This document shows, one piece after another, positions 15,793 through 25,107 of a stretch of DNA of 55,215 nt. Source of the stretch: an uncultured Lachnospiraceae bacterium (GTDB lineage Bacteria; Bacillota; Clostridia; Lachnospirales; Lachnospiraceae); contig CANBFE010000027.1 in the NCBI GenBank assembly GCA_947367855.1, forward strand, positions 1 through 55,215, in the 5' to 3' direction. A program made the position numbers and the translations under genes. A model generated the notes under the pieces. That model saw only the letters and a program-made list of their open reading frames with translations, was not told the DNA's origin and made no database searches. Positions within the stretch are counted from its first letter, which is position 1. Each line of letters starts with the position of its first letter.

Positions 15793-16682
15793 ACTCCCTT
15801 AAAGGCCCGGTAAGTCCTGGCCATGCCTTCCTCCAGGCTGATATATTGTAAATCCAGTTCGGTACGGCCCTTTTCTCCGGAATATAATTGGGACTCCTCT
15901 TCCGTCAGGGGAAACGGAAGAGGCACCCCCTGCTGCAGGGCCTGGTCAGCCGTCATGGGAATCTCCGTGTACTCCACATCCGCCGCTTTCTTCAGCGCAT
16001 CCGAAAACAAGTCGTAGGTGACGGTCTCTTCCGGACAGAGATTATAGGCTTCACCGTATGCCCTGGGGTTCAGAAGGCATTTCACAACCGCATCCGCCGC
16101 ATCCTTCACATAGACAAACTGAAAAGCGCCTGACGCATCCGTTATCCGGGGCAGTACATGGTTTTGTACCATCAGCTGAATATAGGCGGACTCCCTGGGG
16201 GCATAATTGAAGGGGCCATAAAGTACGGCCGGACGCAGTATCGTATTTTCCATGCCCCGCCTTCCGCATTCCTCCCAAAGTTCCTGCTCCAAAGCCGCCT
16301 TCCCCGCAATATAAGCTCCCGCCTCCCCGGGAAAAACTCTGGTTTCCAGGGGCGTATCCTCTCTCTTTCGTCCGGAAATCCCCCTCTCATATACATCCAC
16401 CGTACTGATCAGAATGTACTGCGCGGCACTGCCCTTCATATTTCGAAGCACTTTGGCAATGTCCCCCTTCTCATAGGCGCAGAAATCCACAATGACATCA
16501 TAGTCTTCCCCCCAGGACCTCCAGAATGCCTCGTCCCGTCTGTCACTCTTTTTCTCCTGTACGCCCATTCCCGCCAGAGAATAGGTTCCCCTGTTCACCA
16601 CGGTCACCTCATGGGCCTTTGCCGCCTGCATGACAAAAACCCTTCCGAAAAAATAACTCCCGCCGATTACCAGTATTTTCAT
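15783..16682 (-). CDS. NAD-dependent epimerase/dehydratase-family protein
   Basis: A 299-residue short-chain dehydrogenase-type protein. The N-terminus has the nucleotide-binding turn KILVIGGSYFFGR, with the acidic/basic end VTVVNRGTYS. The active-site pair appears as YIAGKAALEQ, where a Tyr-x-x-x-Lys geometry is kept. Related proteins act on sugar nucleotides or as mRNA-binding-like oxidoreductases, and the substrate cannot be told here. It follows the aldehyde dehydrogenase by 22 bp and probably belongs to the same operon. ATG 16682 is preferred over an in-frame TTG at 16688. Confidence 0.8.
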   Translation of the reverse strand: MKILVIGGSYFFGRVFVMQAAKAHEVTVVNRGTYSLAGMGVQEKKSDRRDEAFWRSWGEDYDVIVDFCAYEKGDIAKVLRNMKGSAAQYILISTVDVYERGISGRKREDTPLETRVFPGEAGAYIAGKAALEQELWEECGRRGMENTILRPAVLYGPFNYAPRESAYIQLMVQNHVLPRITDASGAFQFVYVKDAADAVVKCLLNPRAYGEAYNLCPEETVTYDLFSDALKKAADVEYTEIPMTADQALQQGVPLPFPLTEEESQLYSGEKGRTELDLQYISLEEGMARTYRAFKGVYS

Positions 16683-16704
16683 TCCCAACTGACTCCTTTC
16701 TTCC

Positions 16705-18075
16705 TCACTTCAGGAACATCCGCACCAATTTGTCCTTTTTCCCGCTGTAAGGCTGATACCGCAGGGGCAGATCAATCCAACCGTATTTCTTCAGCACATT
16801 TTTCTCATGGGAAAAGGTTTCGAAGCTTCTGATGCCATGATATGACCCCATGCCGCTGTTCCCCACGCCCCCAAAGCCCATCCGGGAAGTGGCCAGATGC
16901 ATGATGGTATCATTGATGCAGCCGCCACCGAAGGAAACCCTTTCCAGAAACCGGTTTTCCGTATTTTTATCCCTGGTAAAAAGATAGGCCGCCAGGGGCT
17001 TCTCCCGCTCCCTCACAAAGGCAAATGCCTGCTCCATATCCTCAAAGGTCAGGACAGGCAAAACGGGACCGAAGATTTCCTCCTGCATTACGGCATCCTC
17101 CCCGGTTACGGAATCCATCACCGCCGGCGCAATCCGCAGGGCCTCCGGGTCCGCCTCCCCGCCCCAGACAAGCTTCTGCGGATCCATCAATCCCCTTATC
17201 CGGTCAAAATGCTTTCGGTTAATGATCTTGCCGTAATCCGGATTTTCCAGAGGTTTCTCACCGTACATCCCCTTTACCGCAGGGATAAACTGCTCCAGAA
17301 AGGCATCCTTCACGGACTTGTGAATCAGCAGATAGTCCGGCGCCACACAGGTCTGCCCACAGTTCAGATACTTTCCGAAAGCGATTCTGGCAGCAGCCAG
17401 TTTCAAGTCCGCCGTCCTGTCCACAATGCAGGGACTTTTCCCGCCCAGTTCCAGAGTCACCGGGGTAAGATGGGCCGCAGCCTTTTCCATCACCAGTTTT
17501 CCCACGGTAACGCCTCCGGTAAAGAAGATGTAATCAAACCGCTCCTCCAACAGGGCGCTGTTCTCCGCCCGTCCCCCTTCCACTACCGCCACATACTCCT
17601 CCGGAAAAACCTCCTGCACCAGCTGCCGGATGGCCCCGGAGGTAGCCGGGGAATAGGCGGAGGGCTTCAGAATGCAGCAGTTTCCCGCCGCAATGGCCCC
17701 AATCATGGGCTCCACGCACAGCAGAAAAGGATAATTCCAAGGGGACATGATCAGCACGCAGCCATAGGGCTCCCTAACGGAAAAACTTCTGCCGTGGAAA
17801 TTGGTCAGATCCGTCCCCCGCCTTTTGGGCCTGGCCCACCTTCTCAAATGCCTGATCTGATAGGACAGCTCACTGAGTGTAAGCCCCACCTCACACATAT
17901 AAGCCTCACTGGCGCTCTTCCCCAGATCCGCTTTCATGGCTTCGCAGAGCCGTGTCTCATGGGCCCGGATAGCCTGCTGCAGTTTCTTCAGCACCCGGAT
18001 CCGGGCCTCCACATCCCCGGTGGCCCCACTGCAGAAGTATTGTCTCTGTTTTTTTACGATATCGCTGATTTCCAT
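16705..18075 (-). CDS. Aldehyde dehydrogenase (NAD(P)-dependent)
   Basis: A 456-residue member of the class 3 / fatty-aldehyde-type dehydrogenases. The motifs are in order: PWNYPFLLCVEPMIGAIAAG (cofactor entry), FFTGGVTVGKLVM, the general-base Glu in VTLELGGKSPCIV, the catalytic Cys in NCGQTCVAPDYLL, and EEIFGPVLPVLTFED near the end. The C-terminus ends in a basic-hydrophobic tail (KLVRMFLK) as in membrane-associated YwdH-like enzymes. ATG 18075 was chosen; an upstream extension to 18294 would overlap the alcohol dehydrogenase gene far more and has no family support. It overlaps that gene by 22 bp, so the two oxidation steps alcohol to aldehyde to acid are likely coupled. Confidence 0.92.
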   Translation of the reverse strand: MEISDIVKKQRQYFCSGATGDVEARIRVLKKLQQAIRAHETRLCEAMKADLGKSASEAYMCEVGLTLSELSYQIRHLRRWARPKRRGTDLTNFHGRSFSVREPYGCVLIMSPWNYPFLLCVEPMIGAIAAGNCCILKPSAYSPATSGAIRQLVQEVFPEEYVAVVEGGRAENSALLEERFDYIFFTGGVTVGKLVMEKAAAHLTPVTLELGGKSPCIVDRTADLKLAAARIAFGKYLNCGQTCVAPDYLLIHKSVKDAFLEQFIPAVKGMYGEKPLENPDYGKIINRKHFDRIRGLMDPQKLVWGGEADPEALRIAPAVMDSVTGEDAVMQEEIFGPVLPVLTFEDMEQAFAFVREREKPLAAYLFTRDKNTENRFLERVSFGGGCINDTIMHLATSRMGFGGVGNSGMGSYHGIRSFETFSHEKNVLKKYGWIDLPLRYQPYSGKKDKLVRMFLK

Positions 18076-19316
18076 TTTTGTCCGTTCCTTTCCGGCTGTT
18101 TTCCGCAGACCTTCTCCAGACCGCCGATCCTCCGGTACATGACTTCCAGTTCCTTTCTGTCCATCAGCCTGGGCACCGGGTAAAGGGGATTGCTTTCCCT
18201 GTCCGCATGGGCTGCCATCCCGGGAATATCCTCCTGCCGGATTCCCTCTATGGTTTCCGGAATCTCCATGGAACGGTTCAGCTCCCGGACCCACCGGATA
18301 AAAGTTTCGGAAGCGGTATGATCATCCGCCTCCCTGTCTGCAATTTCACAGTTCCTCGCCAACTGTCCCAGACGCTTCTCGCAGCTGACACCATATTCCT
18401 CCAGAAACCAGGGCAGAATCACGGCATTGGCCATGCCGTGAGGCACGCCGTAACGCCCTCCCAGGGAATGGGCCACTCCATGAATATATCCCACATAGGA
18501 ACGGGTGAATGCAATTCCCGCACAATACGCGGCATACAGCATGCTCTCCCGGGCTTTTGCATCCTCCCCGTTGTCATAGGCCTGTTTCAGATTATCCCGA
18601 ATCAGCCGCACTGCCGTCTCCGCCATCCTTCTTGTCAGCTTTGTGGTACTGCCGCCGATATAAGCTTCCACCGCATGGGTCAGGGCATCCATCCCGGTGG
18701 TGGCCGTTATATGCCGGGGCAGTCCGGTGGTTACCCGATAGTCCAGAACCGCATACCTGGGAATCAGGGAAAAATCATTTATGGGATACTTGTGATGGGT
18801 GGAAGCGTCCGTGATCACCGCCGCAAGGGTAGTTTCGCTTCCCGTGCCCGCAGTGGTGGGAATGACTGCCAACATGGGCAGTTTTTTATGGATTTTCAGA
18901 AGTCCCCGCATCTTCCGCACCGGCTGACGGGGTTTTGCAATTCTGGCTCCTGCAGCCTTGGCACAGTCAATGGAAGAACCGCCTCCGAAAGCAATGATGG
19001 CGCTGCAGCCGTTCTCCAGGTAAACCCGTCTGGCCGCCTCCACATTGTCAATGGTCGGGTTCGGCACCGTATCGTCATACAGCGTATAATTGATCCCCGA
19101 CTTCTCCAGGGCATCCGTCAGCCCTTTGACCAGGCCCAGTCCCGAAATTCCCTTATCCGTGACAATGAGCGCGGAAGTTTTCCCCTTCCTGGCCAGAACA
19201 GCGCCCAATTCTTCCATATTATCCAATATCTCCGGCTCCCTGTAAGGCAGCACGGGAAGCGCGGCCCGGAAACAGAACTGAAAGGTTCTGCAATACATTT
19301 TCCTGATGGTATTCAT
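18054..19316 (-). CDS. Iron-containing alcohol dehydrogenase
   Basis: A 420-residue member of the Fe-ADH family. The NAD-binding GGGSSIDCAKAAGARI and VIPTTAGTGSETT are clear. Metal ligands are in HAVEAYIGG and HGVAHSLGGRYGVPHGMANAV. The start at 19316 has GAGGTG seven bases upstream; a GTG nine bases earlier is an alternative. As first gene of an ADH-ALDH-epimerase operon it probably interconverts an alcohol and the aldehyde handled by the next gene. The promoter is overlapped by a palindrome typical of MarR-family operators, suggesting induction by a toxic aldehyde, alcohol or aromatic. The natural substrate is unknown. Confidence 0.92.
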   Translation of the reverse strand: MNTIRKMYCRTFQFCFRAALPVLPYREPEILDNMEELGAVLARKGKTSALIVTDKGISGLGLVKGLTDALEKSGINYTLYDDTVPNPTIDNVEAARRVYLENGCSAIIAFGGGSSIDCAKAAGARIAKPRQPVRKMRGLLKIHKKLPMLAVIPTTAGTGSETTLAAVITDASTHHKYPINDFSLIPRYAVLDYRVTTGLPRHITATTGMDALTHAVEAYIGGSTTKLTRRMAETAVRLIRDNLKQAYDNGEDAKARESMLYAAYCAGIAFTRSYVGYIHGVAHSLGGRYGVPHGMANAVILPWFLEEYGVSCEKRLGQLARNCEIADREADDHTASETFIRWVRELNRSMEIPETIEGIRQEDIPGMAAHADRESNPLYPVPRLMDRKELEVMYRRIGGLEKVCGKQPERNGQKWKSAIS

Positions 19317-19338
19317 TCTTTTCACCTCGAAATCCTTT

Positions 19339-19359
19339 ATAGTTTGAAACTCAAACTAT
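19339..19359. promoter_or_regulatory. Palindromic operator, MarR-like
   Basis: ATAGTTTGA and TCAAACTAT form a perfect 9-bp inverted repeat around a 3-bp centre. It overlaps the -10 of the alcohol dehydrogenase promoter, so a bound protein would block initiation. TTGAnnnTCAA-type palindromes are common targets of MarR-family repressors. No MarR gene lies in the window. Confidence 0.65.
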
Positions 19360-19386
19360 TTTACCACCAGTTATTCCGCTTATCAA
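19358..19386 (-). promoter_or_regulatory. Promoter of the alcohol/aldehyde dehydrogenase operon
   Basis: TTGATA (19381-19386) and TAAAAT (19358-19363) are 17 bp apart on the minus strand, about 42 bp before the gene start. A second TATAAT lies further upstream but lacks a matching -35. Confidence 0.65.
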
Positions 19387-19462
19387 GCATATTATTGCCT
19401 AAAATTTCCGCATAATTATAGCAAATTCCGCTAAATCTGCCTCCTGTGTCTTCCCACCGGGT

Positions 19463-20599
19463 TTACCTGTCCTTTAATGCTGCCTGTGCACAGTCTTCCG
19501 ACATGGCATAATAGGCCTGAAGCTTATCCGCTATTGCCTCCTCCGTTGCGCCCTCATCCCTGTGGGACCGGATAAAAATACGGATCCCCTCTGCCATCTG
19601 CTCCCGGCGTGTCTTTTCACTTTTCTCCCATGCTGCCTTTTCTCCCTTCTCCCATCCTGCCTTTTCCCCTTCCATCCTGCTGTCTTCCATCATCTCCCGA
19701 ATAGCCTGACACATATTATACCCATCTCCTTCCCTGTATTTCTCCTTCTGCTTCACGAATACCTCCACTCCCATCAACAAACTGACTGTTGTGGCTGTCT
19801 CCTCATCCATCCGCTGATATGCCGGATCCTGTTCCAACAGCCTGCGCAGGCCTGCCTTGTCCTTCCGCAGAGGCAACAGTGCAAACACAATTCCCAGAGC
19901 CGTGCGGAATCCGCTGCCGTCCACCGGTTCATTGGCGCAAATGAGACGCATGGGATAATCCGCAAACCATCCTTCCCACTTCCGCCTCTCCCTGTCAAAA
20001 CCTGCCCCGCCAAAATCCACCATATCCTTCAGGCTTCTGGGTCCGTCCCAGGACTTCTCTCCCGTGTACAGACACAGGGTATACACAGGCGCAATACGGT
20101 CTGCCTGACGATATTGTCCCAAACGTTCTCCTGCATCCGCATACACAGGCAACACTTCGGAAACCGACGGTTCAGGCTCAAAAGCGCTTTCCTCTGGGGA
20201 AACTTGCGGAACCGGATTCCCCTCCCTGCTCTGTCTTTGAAGCTGCAAGGCCGCCTCCGCCTCCCGGTTCCGTCTCTGAATCCGGCTGATCTGCTGCCCA
20301 TACTCTCTGCAGTCATAATCCATAATCCGCCAGGGCATACAGTAACTGATCTCACTCTGGGCCTCCACAGCCAGAATCTTCAGCAAACCACCTGATTCCA
20401 GACGCCGCTTAATATCCCTTATCCTCTGCCTGCCGGAATTCCCTCTCCCCTTCCGGGGCGACGCATAGACCTCGGAAGCCTCCTTCAATTCCCGGGCCTT
20501 TACCACAGGCTCCCCCTGAAAATAAAAACAGTTAAACAAATCCGCAAACCGCCCGTTATCCTCCAGATAAGACAGCAACACATCATTTTCCATTCCCAT
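19463..20599 (-). CDS. Rpn / PD-(D/E)XK nuclease-like protein (transposase_31-type)
   Basis: A 378-residue protein resembling the Rpn recombination-promoting nuclease families widespread in Clostridia. It begins NDVLLSYLEDNGRFADLFN, and the nuclease core appears as LKILAVEAQSEISYCMP (Glu-x-Gln of the ExK-type site) followed by MRIMDYDC-like sequence and YTLCLYTGEKSWDGP. The C-terminal part is a charged helix with KGEKAAWEKSEK repeats. Such genes are often multi-copy and mobile-associated, and cut DNA in characterised members. No insertion-sequence ends are seen. GGGAGGG lies eight bases before the ATG. Confidence 0.7.
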   Translation of the reverse strand: MGMENDVLLSYLEDNGRFADLFNCFYFQGEPVVKARELKEASEVYASPRKGRGNSGRQRIRDIKRRLESGGLLKILAVEAQSEISYCMPWRIMDYDCREYGQQISRIQRRNREAEAALQLQRQSREGNPVPQVSPEESAFEPEPSVSEVLPVYADAGERLGQYRQADRIAPVYTLCLYTGEKSWDGPRSLKDMVDFGGAGFDRERRKWEGWFADYPMRLICANEPVDGSGFRTALGIVFALLPLRKDKAGLRRLLEQDPAYQRMDEETATTVSLLMGVEVFVKQKEKYREGDGYNMCQAIREMMEDSRMEGEKAGWEKGEKAAWEKSEKTRREQMAEGIRIFIRSHRDEGATEEAIADKLQAYYAMSEDCAQAALKDR

Positions 20600-20869
20600 C
20601 CTGTTCCCTCCCTGCCTCTTTGTCAGGCAGTCCGCAAAAATATGCTGCGGCTTCCCTCCGGCAGAAAACAGGCGAATACAAACACTCCCGCTTCTGCCCT
20701 TTTCATGTTTCTTTTATCATACTTTTTCCAGTGAAAAACAGCAGAAACGCTATTAAACCTTAGAAATTACGAAATTCAGACTACAGGAAAATACCTTTCC
20801 CTTTCATAAATTTAGAATAATACAAGTAACGGCTATTGTCAAGACGAACTTTCAAAAAAATGCAAATGT

Positions 20870-20907
20870 CGGTACATAAGGCGCCGACTTTGGCGCCTTA
20901 TGTACCG
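20870..20907 (-). terminator. Strong hairpin overlapping the ABC exporter stop codon
   Basis: CGGTACATAAGGCGCC (20870-20885) and its exact complement (20892-20907) form a 16-bp perfect stem around a 6-base loop. The stop codon TAA of the exporter gene (20898-20900) is inside the stem. A run of T follows about ten bases further on the minus strand, so it likely terminates the exporter operon. Confidence 0.75.
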
Positions 20908-22766
20908 CTGTGTTTTGTCCCAAGCGAATTCTGATAATACTGGGCCTGGGCCGTCCACAGCTCATAATACTTCCCTCCGGTCTCCGCCATCAGGGATTCA
21001 TGATTCCCCCGCTGCACCATCCGGCCTTCATGGAACACCGCAATATCTCCGCAGAACCGGCAGGAAGACATCCGGTGAGAAATGTACACCGTAGTCCGGT
21101 CCGCTACCAAATCATTGAACCGCTTATAAATCTCATATTCCGCTTTGGGGTCCAGTGCTGCTGTGGGCTCATCCAGCAGCACAAAAGGCGCTCCCTTGTA
21201 AACAGCTCTTGCCAGAGCAATCTTCTGGGCCTCTCCGCCGGATATCTCCACACCGTTTTCATCAAAATCCCGATACAAAATTGTCTCTACGCCATTCTTA
21301 TGCCGCTGCAGGAATTCCTCCAGTCCGGCCTTTTCCAGGGCGCTTCGAACCTTTTCCTCCCCATAGGTTTCCTCCACTGCCACATTTTCCCCCAAAGTAA
21401 AGGAAAACAGCTTAAAGTCCTGGAACACCACGGAAAACAGGCTCAGGTATTCCTGATAATCATAGCGCCGGATATCGATGCCGTTCATGGTGATCACCCC
21501 TTCCGTAGGATCGTACAGACGGCACAGAAGCTTAATAAAAGTAGACTTGCCGCTGCCGTTCATGCCCACCACAGCCATCTTCTCCCCCACCGTAAATTCC
21601 ATATTGATATCCTTCAGGGCATAAGTTTCACTGCCCGGATAACGGAAAGAGACATGCTCGAAAGCAATCCGGTACTCTCCGTCCACCCTTTTTTCCACCG
21701 GCAGGCAGCCCTTACGCATATGGCTTGGCGTATCCAAAAATTCGAAATACCGCTCCAGGTAATCCGCGTTGAACCACATAGTCACTCCCGCGGACCAGAA
21801 CGCCCGCAGATTTTGCATAAACAGCTCAATACTCCGGCTGTACTGGGTCATGCCGCCTACAGTGATCTTCCCAATAAGCGCTACAAAGCCTGTCAGGCAA
21901 TAAGTCATGGCCACGGTTCCCTCCGCTGCAAAATCGGAGAGCACACTGTAAGGAATCCCCTTCCGGTCCTGCCGATCCAGAGCTCTGTCGTTAAAATGAT
22001 GTGTTTTCATCAGTTTGTCGATCATCAGCTTCCCCAGCCGGTAAATCCGGATCTCCTTCCCCCGTTCATACTGATTCAGATAATCTAGGAAACCGTCCCT
22101 CTGAATGCAGTTTTCACTGATGGATTTGTTACACTCTAGCCAGATTTCATTGCTCTTCGCCTGACACTTCCCGCTGGCCCAGATTCCCAAGGCAGCAGTC
22201 AGCACAAAAAGCGCCATCAGAACTCCGTAATCACGCATCTGCACCAAAAGCTCCCACACCATGGCCGCAGACAGTGCCATTCCCGCCAGACTGCTCAGAA
22301 ATTCCGCCAGATACATCGGTAATTTCGTCAGATTCTTCCCGTCGTTAAACGTCTCCCGCACCACCCGCTTGTAAAGCATATGAATCCGCTCCTCCTCCAA
22401 CAGGCTGTAATCCAGTTCCATTACCTTACGGGCAAAAATCATATGCTGTTTCTGGGAAAACTCAAAACTCTTGTGGCTGCATGTGACATCCAGAAAACTC
22501 CCCAGAAACTGCAGCGCCAAATTCCCGCCCAACAGCAGGGCCGCATACAAAATCAGATGATTCAGGGATCTGTCTCCCAATATTTCGTCCAGGAGCCTTG
22601 CCGAAAACCAGATCCCCCAGTAAGGTATACAGACCCATAATATACAGCTTCCTGTCTGAGCCGCCATGTAGCCTCCGGCCTCTCTGCACGCAAGCCCTAT
22701 GGCCCGTTTATAAATCCCCAGAACCTTCTTCCCTTTTCCTTTTTCTCTCTTTTCAGCCGCTGACAT
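20898..22766 (-). CDS. ABC exporter half-transporter (membrane domain plus ATPase), subunit 2
   Basis: A 622-residue fusion of six membrane helices (about 1-330) and an ATPase domain. Walker A is GMNGSGKSTF, the signature is EISGGEAQKIALARAV, Walker B is FVLLDEPTAALDP and the switch His is in YISHRMSS. All key residues are present. It overlaps the preceding half-transporter by 14 bp, with GGAGG upstream of its ATG, so the two form a heterodimeric exporter like the LmrC/D or BmrC/D type. The cargo (drug, peptide or lipid) cannot be deduced. A hairpin at its stop codon ends the operon. Confidence 0.92.
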   Translation of the reverse strand: MSAAEKREKGKGKKVLGIYKRAIGLACREAGGYMAAQTGSCILWVCIPYWGIWFSARLLDEILGDRSLNHLILYAALLLGGNLALQFLGSFLDVTCSHKSFEFSQKQHMIFARKVMELDYSLLEEERIHMLYKRVVRETFNDGKNLTKLPMYLAEFLSSLAGMALSAAMVWELLVQMRDYGVLMALFVLTAALGIWASGKCQAKSNEIWLECNKSISENCIQRDGFLDYLNQYERGKEIRIYRLGKLMIDKLMKTHHFNDRALDRQDRKGIPYSVLSDFAAEGTVAMTYCLTGFVALIGKITVGGMTQYSRSIELFMQNLRAFWSAGVTMWFNADYLERYFEFLDTPSHMRKGCLPVEKRVDGEYRIAFEHVSFRYPGSETYALKDINMEFTVGEKMAVVGMNGSGKSTFIKLLCRLYDPTEGVITMNGIDIRRYDYQEYLSLFSVVFQDFKLFSFTLGENVAVEETYGEEKVRSALEKAGLEEFLQRHKNGVETILYRDFDENGVEISGGEAQKIALARAVYKGAPFVLLDEPTAALDPKAEYEIYKRFNDLVADRTTVYISHRMSSCRFCGDIAVFHEGRMVQRGNHESLMAETGGKYYELWTAQAQYYQNSLGTKHSGT

Positions 22767-24705
22767 AACCTGACACCTCCCATGACGGATCCATCTGTGA
22801 CGAAAATTCTTCTGTCCTGTCCTTCTGATAATAATGGCTCTGCACCTGAAACAGCTGGTAATAAGCCCCCTTCTTCTCCATCAGCTCCTGATGGCTTCCC
22901 TCCTCCACGATTCTGCCCCCATCCAGCATGAAAATCCGGTCACAGAACCGGGTACTGGACAATCTGTGGGAGATAAACAGCGAAGTTCTCCCCTGGGTCA
23001 GCTCATTGTACTTCAGGTACAATTCATTCTCCGCAATGGCATCCAAAGCCGCGGTTGGTTCATCCAATACCAGAACCGGCGCCTCACGGTATATAGCCCG
23101 GGCCAGAAGGAGCTTCTGAATCTCTCCTCCGGACAGATTTACCCCTTCCCGGAACAATTCCTTCTGCAGATAAGTATCCATTCCGTGGGGCAGGCTCTCC
23201 ACCTTTTTCCAAAGTCCCGCCTGCTCCAGACACTGCCGCACCCGCTGCCGGTCCGCTGCTTCCGAAGCGCAGACCGCCACATTCTCCGCAATGGGAGCCG
23301 GAAGCACTCCGAGATCCTGAAACACTACGGCAAAAAAGCCATACCACTCCTCCAGACTCCACTCTGTTGACGGCTGCCCGTTCAAAAGAATCTCCCCTTC
23401 CGTTGGCTCGTACATACCGCAGAGAAGCTTAATCAGCGTGGTCTTGCCTGCGCCGTTCAATCCCACCAGGGCTACTTTCTCCCCCGGCCGGATGGCAAAG
23501 CTCACGTCCTTCAGCGTGTAATCGGCCTCTGCCTTTCCCTCCCCGGGATAAGCGAAGGACACATGAGAAAACACGATGCCGGGCGGGTTTGCACAGGGTG
23601 CAGGCGCGTTCCTCCGCGCCCCGTCTGCCCTATCCTGCCCTTCCTTCCCTCTTCCGGAATCGGGCCTTTCCATCATGCTCCGGTAATCGGCAATGGACAG
23701 CTCTCTTTCCCGCAGCGCTCTCACCTGTCCCGATATCCTTGCCAGCCCGTTACTCAGTGTCATTGCCAGTCCTACATACAGGATAAAGTCGTCCGGTTTT
23801 ACCCTTCCCTCAATTACACCCCATATCAGAAATCCATATACAAATGCCTGTTTTACCGCTTCTGCGGCTTGGTTCGCCCCATCAATCACAGCATTCTGAT
23901 TCCGCTGCCGTTTCTTCCACTGCCTGCGCTCTCCCAACAGCCCTTCGTATTTGGGCAGGAGCCAACGTACCGCCCCATACAGCCGCAGATCCTTGGCATG
24001 GGTAAAATCTCCCATCTTACCGGCGATATACTCAATCTTCCGCTCCAGAGGCGTCCAGAAATCCCTGTGCTTTTTCTCCCAGACAAGCATCTGCTTCCCC
24101 ACCTGATGCTGCAGCCAGGTTCCCGCTGCCAGCGCCAGAATCACCGCAGGATGCAGTCCGGCCAATAAGCCTGCGCTGACGGGGATCGTGATCAGCAAAT
24201 AGGCCAGCTTAAGCGAACACCAGATACACTGCCTCACATCCCTGTCCCAGTGATGATAAAGATGCTGCGCCTGACTGATCCTCTTCTTATAATCGGGATC
24301 TTCCAGATTACTGTAGGCTGTACCACAGATTTTGGTTAAAATCTTCTCCTCCAATACATGCCGATACTTCAGTCCAGGATTGTTAAGCAGCTCATAACCC
24401 ACAGACTGAATCTGCTCCACCAGAAAATACACCCCTTCCGCCAGAAGCAATGTGCCCACCAAAGTTCCCACGGAAACGCCCTCCATCACCAGGGCCACCG
24501 CTATTTTACGGACATACAGCCCCATATAAGTAAAACCCACACTCCCAAATAGAGCCATGGACACAAAGAGAATGTTCCATCTGCTATGCCGGAAAAAACC
24601 TTTGTACAAAAACCAGTAGTTGCTGACCAGGCTGTGGGACTTTTCCGTGCTTTTTGCCTTCTTTCCTGTCTTACATCTTTTCTCTTCTCTTTCCATATTT
24701 CCCAT
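22753..24705 (-). CDS. ABC exporter half-transporter (membrane domain plus ATPase), subunit 1
   Basis: A 650-residue half-exporter. The N-terminal ~340 residues contain six membrane helices. The ATPase half has Walker A LVGLNGAGKTTL, signature GVNLSGGEIQKLLLARAI, Walker B VLVLDEPTAALDA and switch FISHRLSS. A Gly/Ala/Asp-rich linker (GRGKEGQDRADGARRN) joins the two halves. It is the first gene of the pair and is followed with a 14-bp overlap by its partner. A two-component kinase/regulator pair lies upstream on the same strand, separated by a nuclease remnant. Kinases of this sort often control such exporters, but no site was identified. Confidence 0.92.
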   Translation of the reverse strand: MGNMEREEKRCKTGKKAKSTEKSHSLVSNYWFLYKGFFRHSRWNILFVSMALFGSVGFTYMGLYVRKIAVALVMEGVSVGTLVGTLLLAEGVYFLVEQIQSVGYELLNNPGLKYRHVLEEKILTKICGTAYSNLEDPDYKKRISQAQHLYHHWDRDVRQCIWCSLKLAYLLITIPVSAGLLAGLHPAVILALAAGTWLQHQVGKQMLVWEKKHRDFWTPLERKIEYIAGKMGDFTHAKDLRLYGAVRWLLPKYEGLLGERRQWKKRQRNQNAVIDGANQAAEAVKQAFVYGFLIWGVIEGRVKPDDFILYVGLAMTLSNGLARISGQVRALRERELSIADYRSMMERPDSGRGKEGQDRADGARRNAPAPCANPPGIVFSHVSFAYPGEGKAEADYTLKDVSFAIRPGEKVALVGLNGAGKTTLIKLLCGMYEPTEGEILLNGQPSTEWSLEEWYGFFAVVFQDLGVLPAPIAENVAVCASEAADRQRVRQCLEQAGLWKKVESLPHGMDTYLQKELFREGVNLSGGEIQKLLLARAIYREAPVLVLDEPTAALDAIAENELYLKYNELTQGRTSLFISHRLSSTRFCDRIFMLDGGRIVEEGSHQELMEKKGAYYQLFQVQSHYYQKDRTEEFSSQMDPSWEVSGYVSG

Positions 24706-24936
24706 TCTCCCTTCGCTTCCGCTCCTCCGTTCAATGTCTCTGCCCGGCCCTGAGAATTCTATGCCATACGCTGCCCTTCTGCATCAATATTTTACCCTGT
24801 TTTTTTTCCTTTTGTTGATTTTTCCCTGAATGGTATCTGTGGAAACCTGAATTGCAGAAAACGGAACTGCCAACGAAAGGAATCCCAAAGCGCCAATTCG
24901 TTGTCAGTCCCGTTTGATCAGAGGTCTGATATGTCT

Positions 24937-25092
24937 TTATTCCGTCTTATACTTCTCTATCAGGCATTCATGCCCCTTCTTTTCGTCATAATTGATACCC
25001 ACCAACAGAATCTCTTCTGTATTTCCCTTTATCCAGTCCGCGTAATACTTCTCTTTCATCTGTGCAATGGCGCCCTGTGCGGAATATGTCAA
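24937..25092 (-). pseudogene. C-terminal remnant of a PD-(D/E)XK nuclease-domain protein
   Basis: After an in-frame TGA the minus strand encodes a 51-residue tail with AIAQMKEKYYADWIKG, then EILLVGINYDEKKGHECLIE and stop. This pattern (a helix KEKxYA followed by a strand hydrophobic-LVGINYD) is the end of the nuclease domain attached to AAA-ATPase-like proteins common in gut Clostridia. ATPase and upstream parts are absent. It fills the gap between the exporter and the kinase gene, and the remaining bases (24706-24936) show no gene. Confidence 0.55.
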
Positions 25093-25107
25093 TCAGTACC
25101 GCTCCCC

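Noticed and set aside
18076..18294. N-terminal extension of the aldehyde dehydrogenase
   Set aside because: It would overlap most of the end of the alcohol dehydrogenase in another frame, has Gly/Arg-rich shadow composition, and the family starts at MEISDIV.
18078..19415. 445-codon plus-strand frame opposite the alcohol dehydrogenase
   Set aside because: No recognisable domain, and the minus-strand gene has complete active-site motifs.
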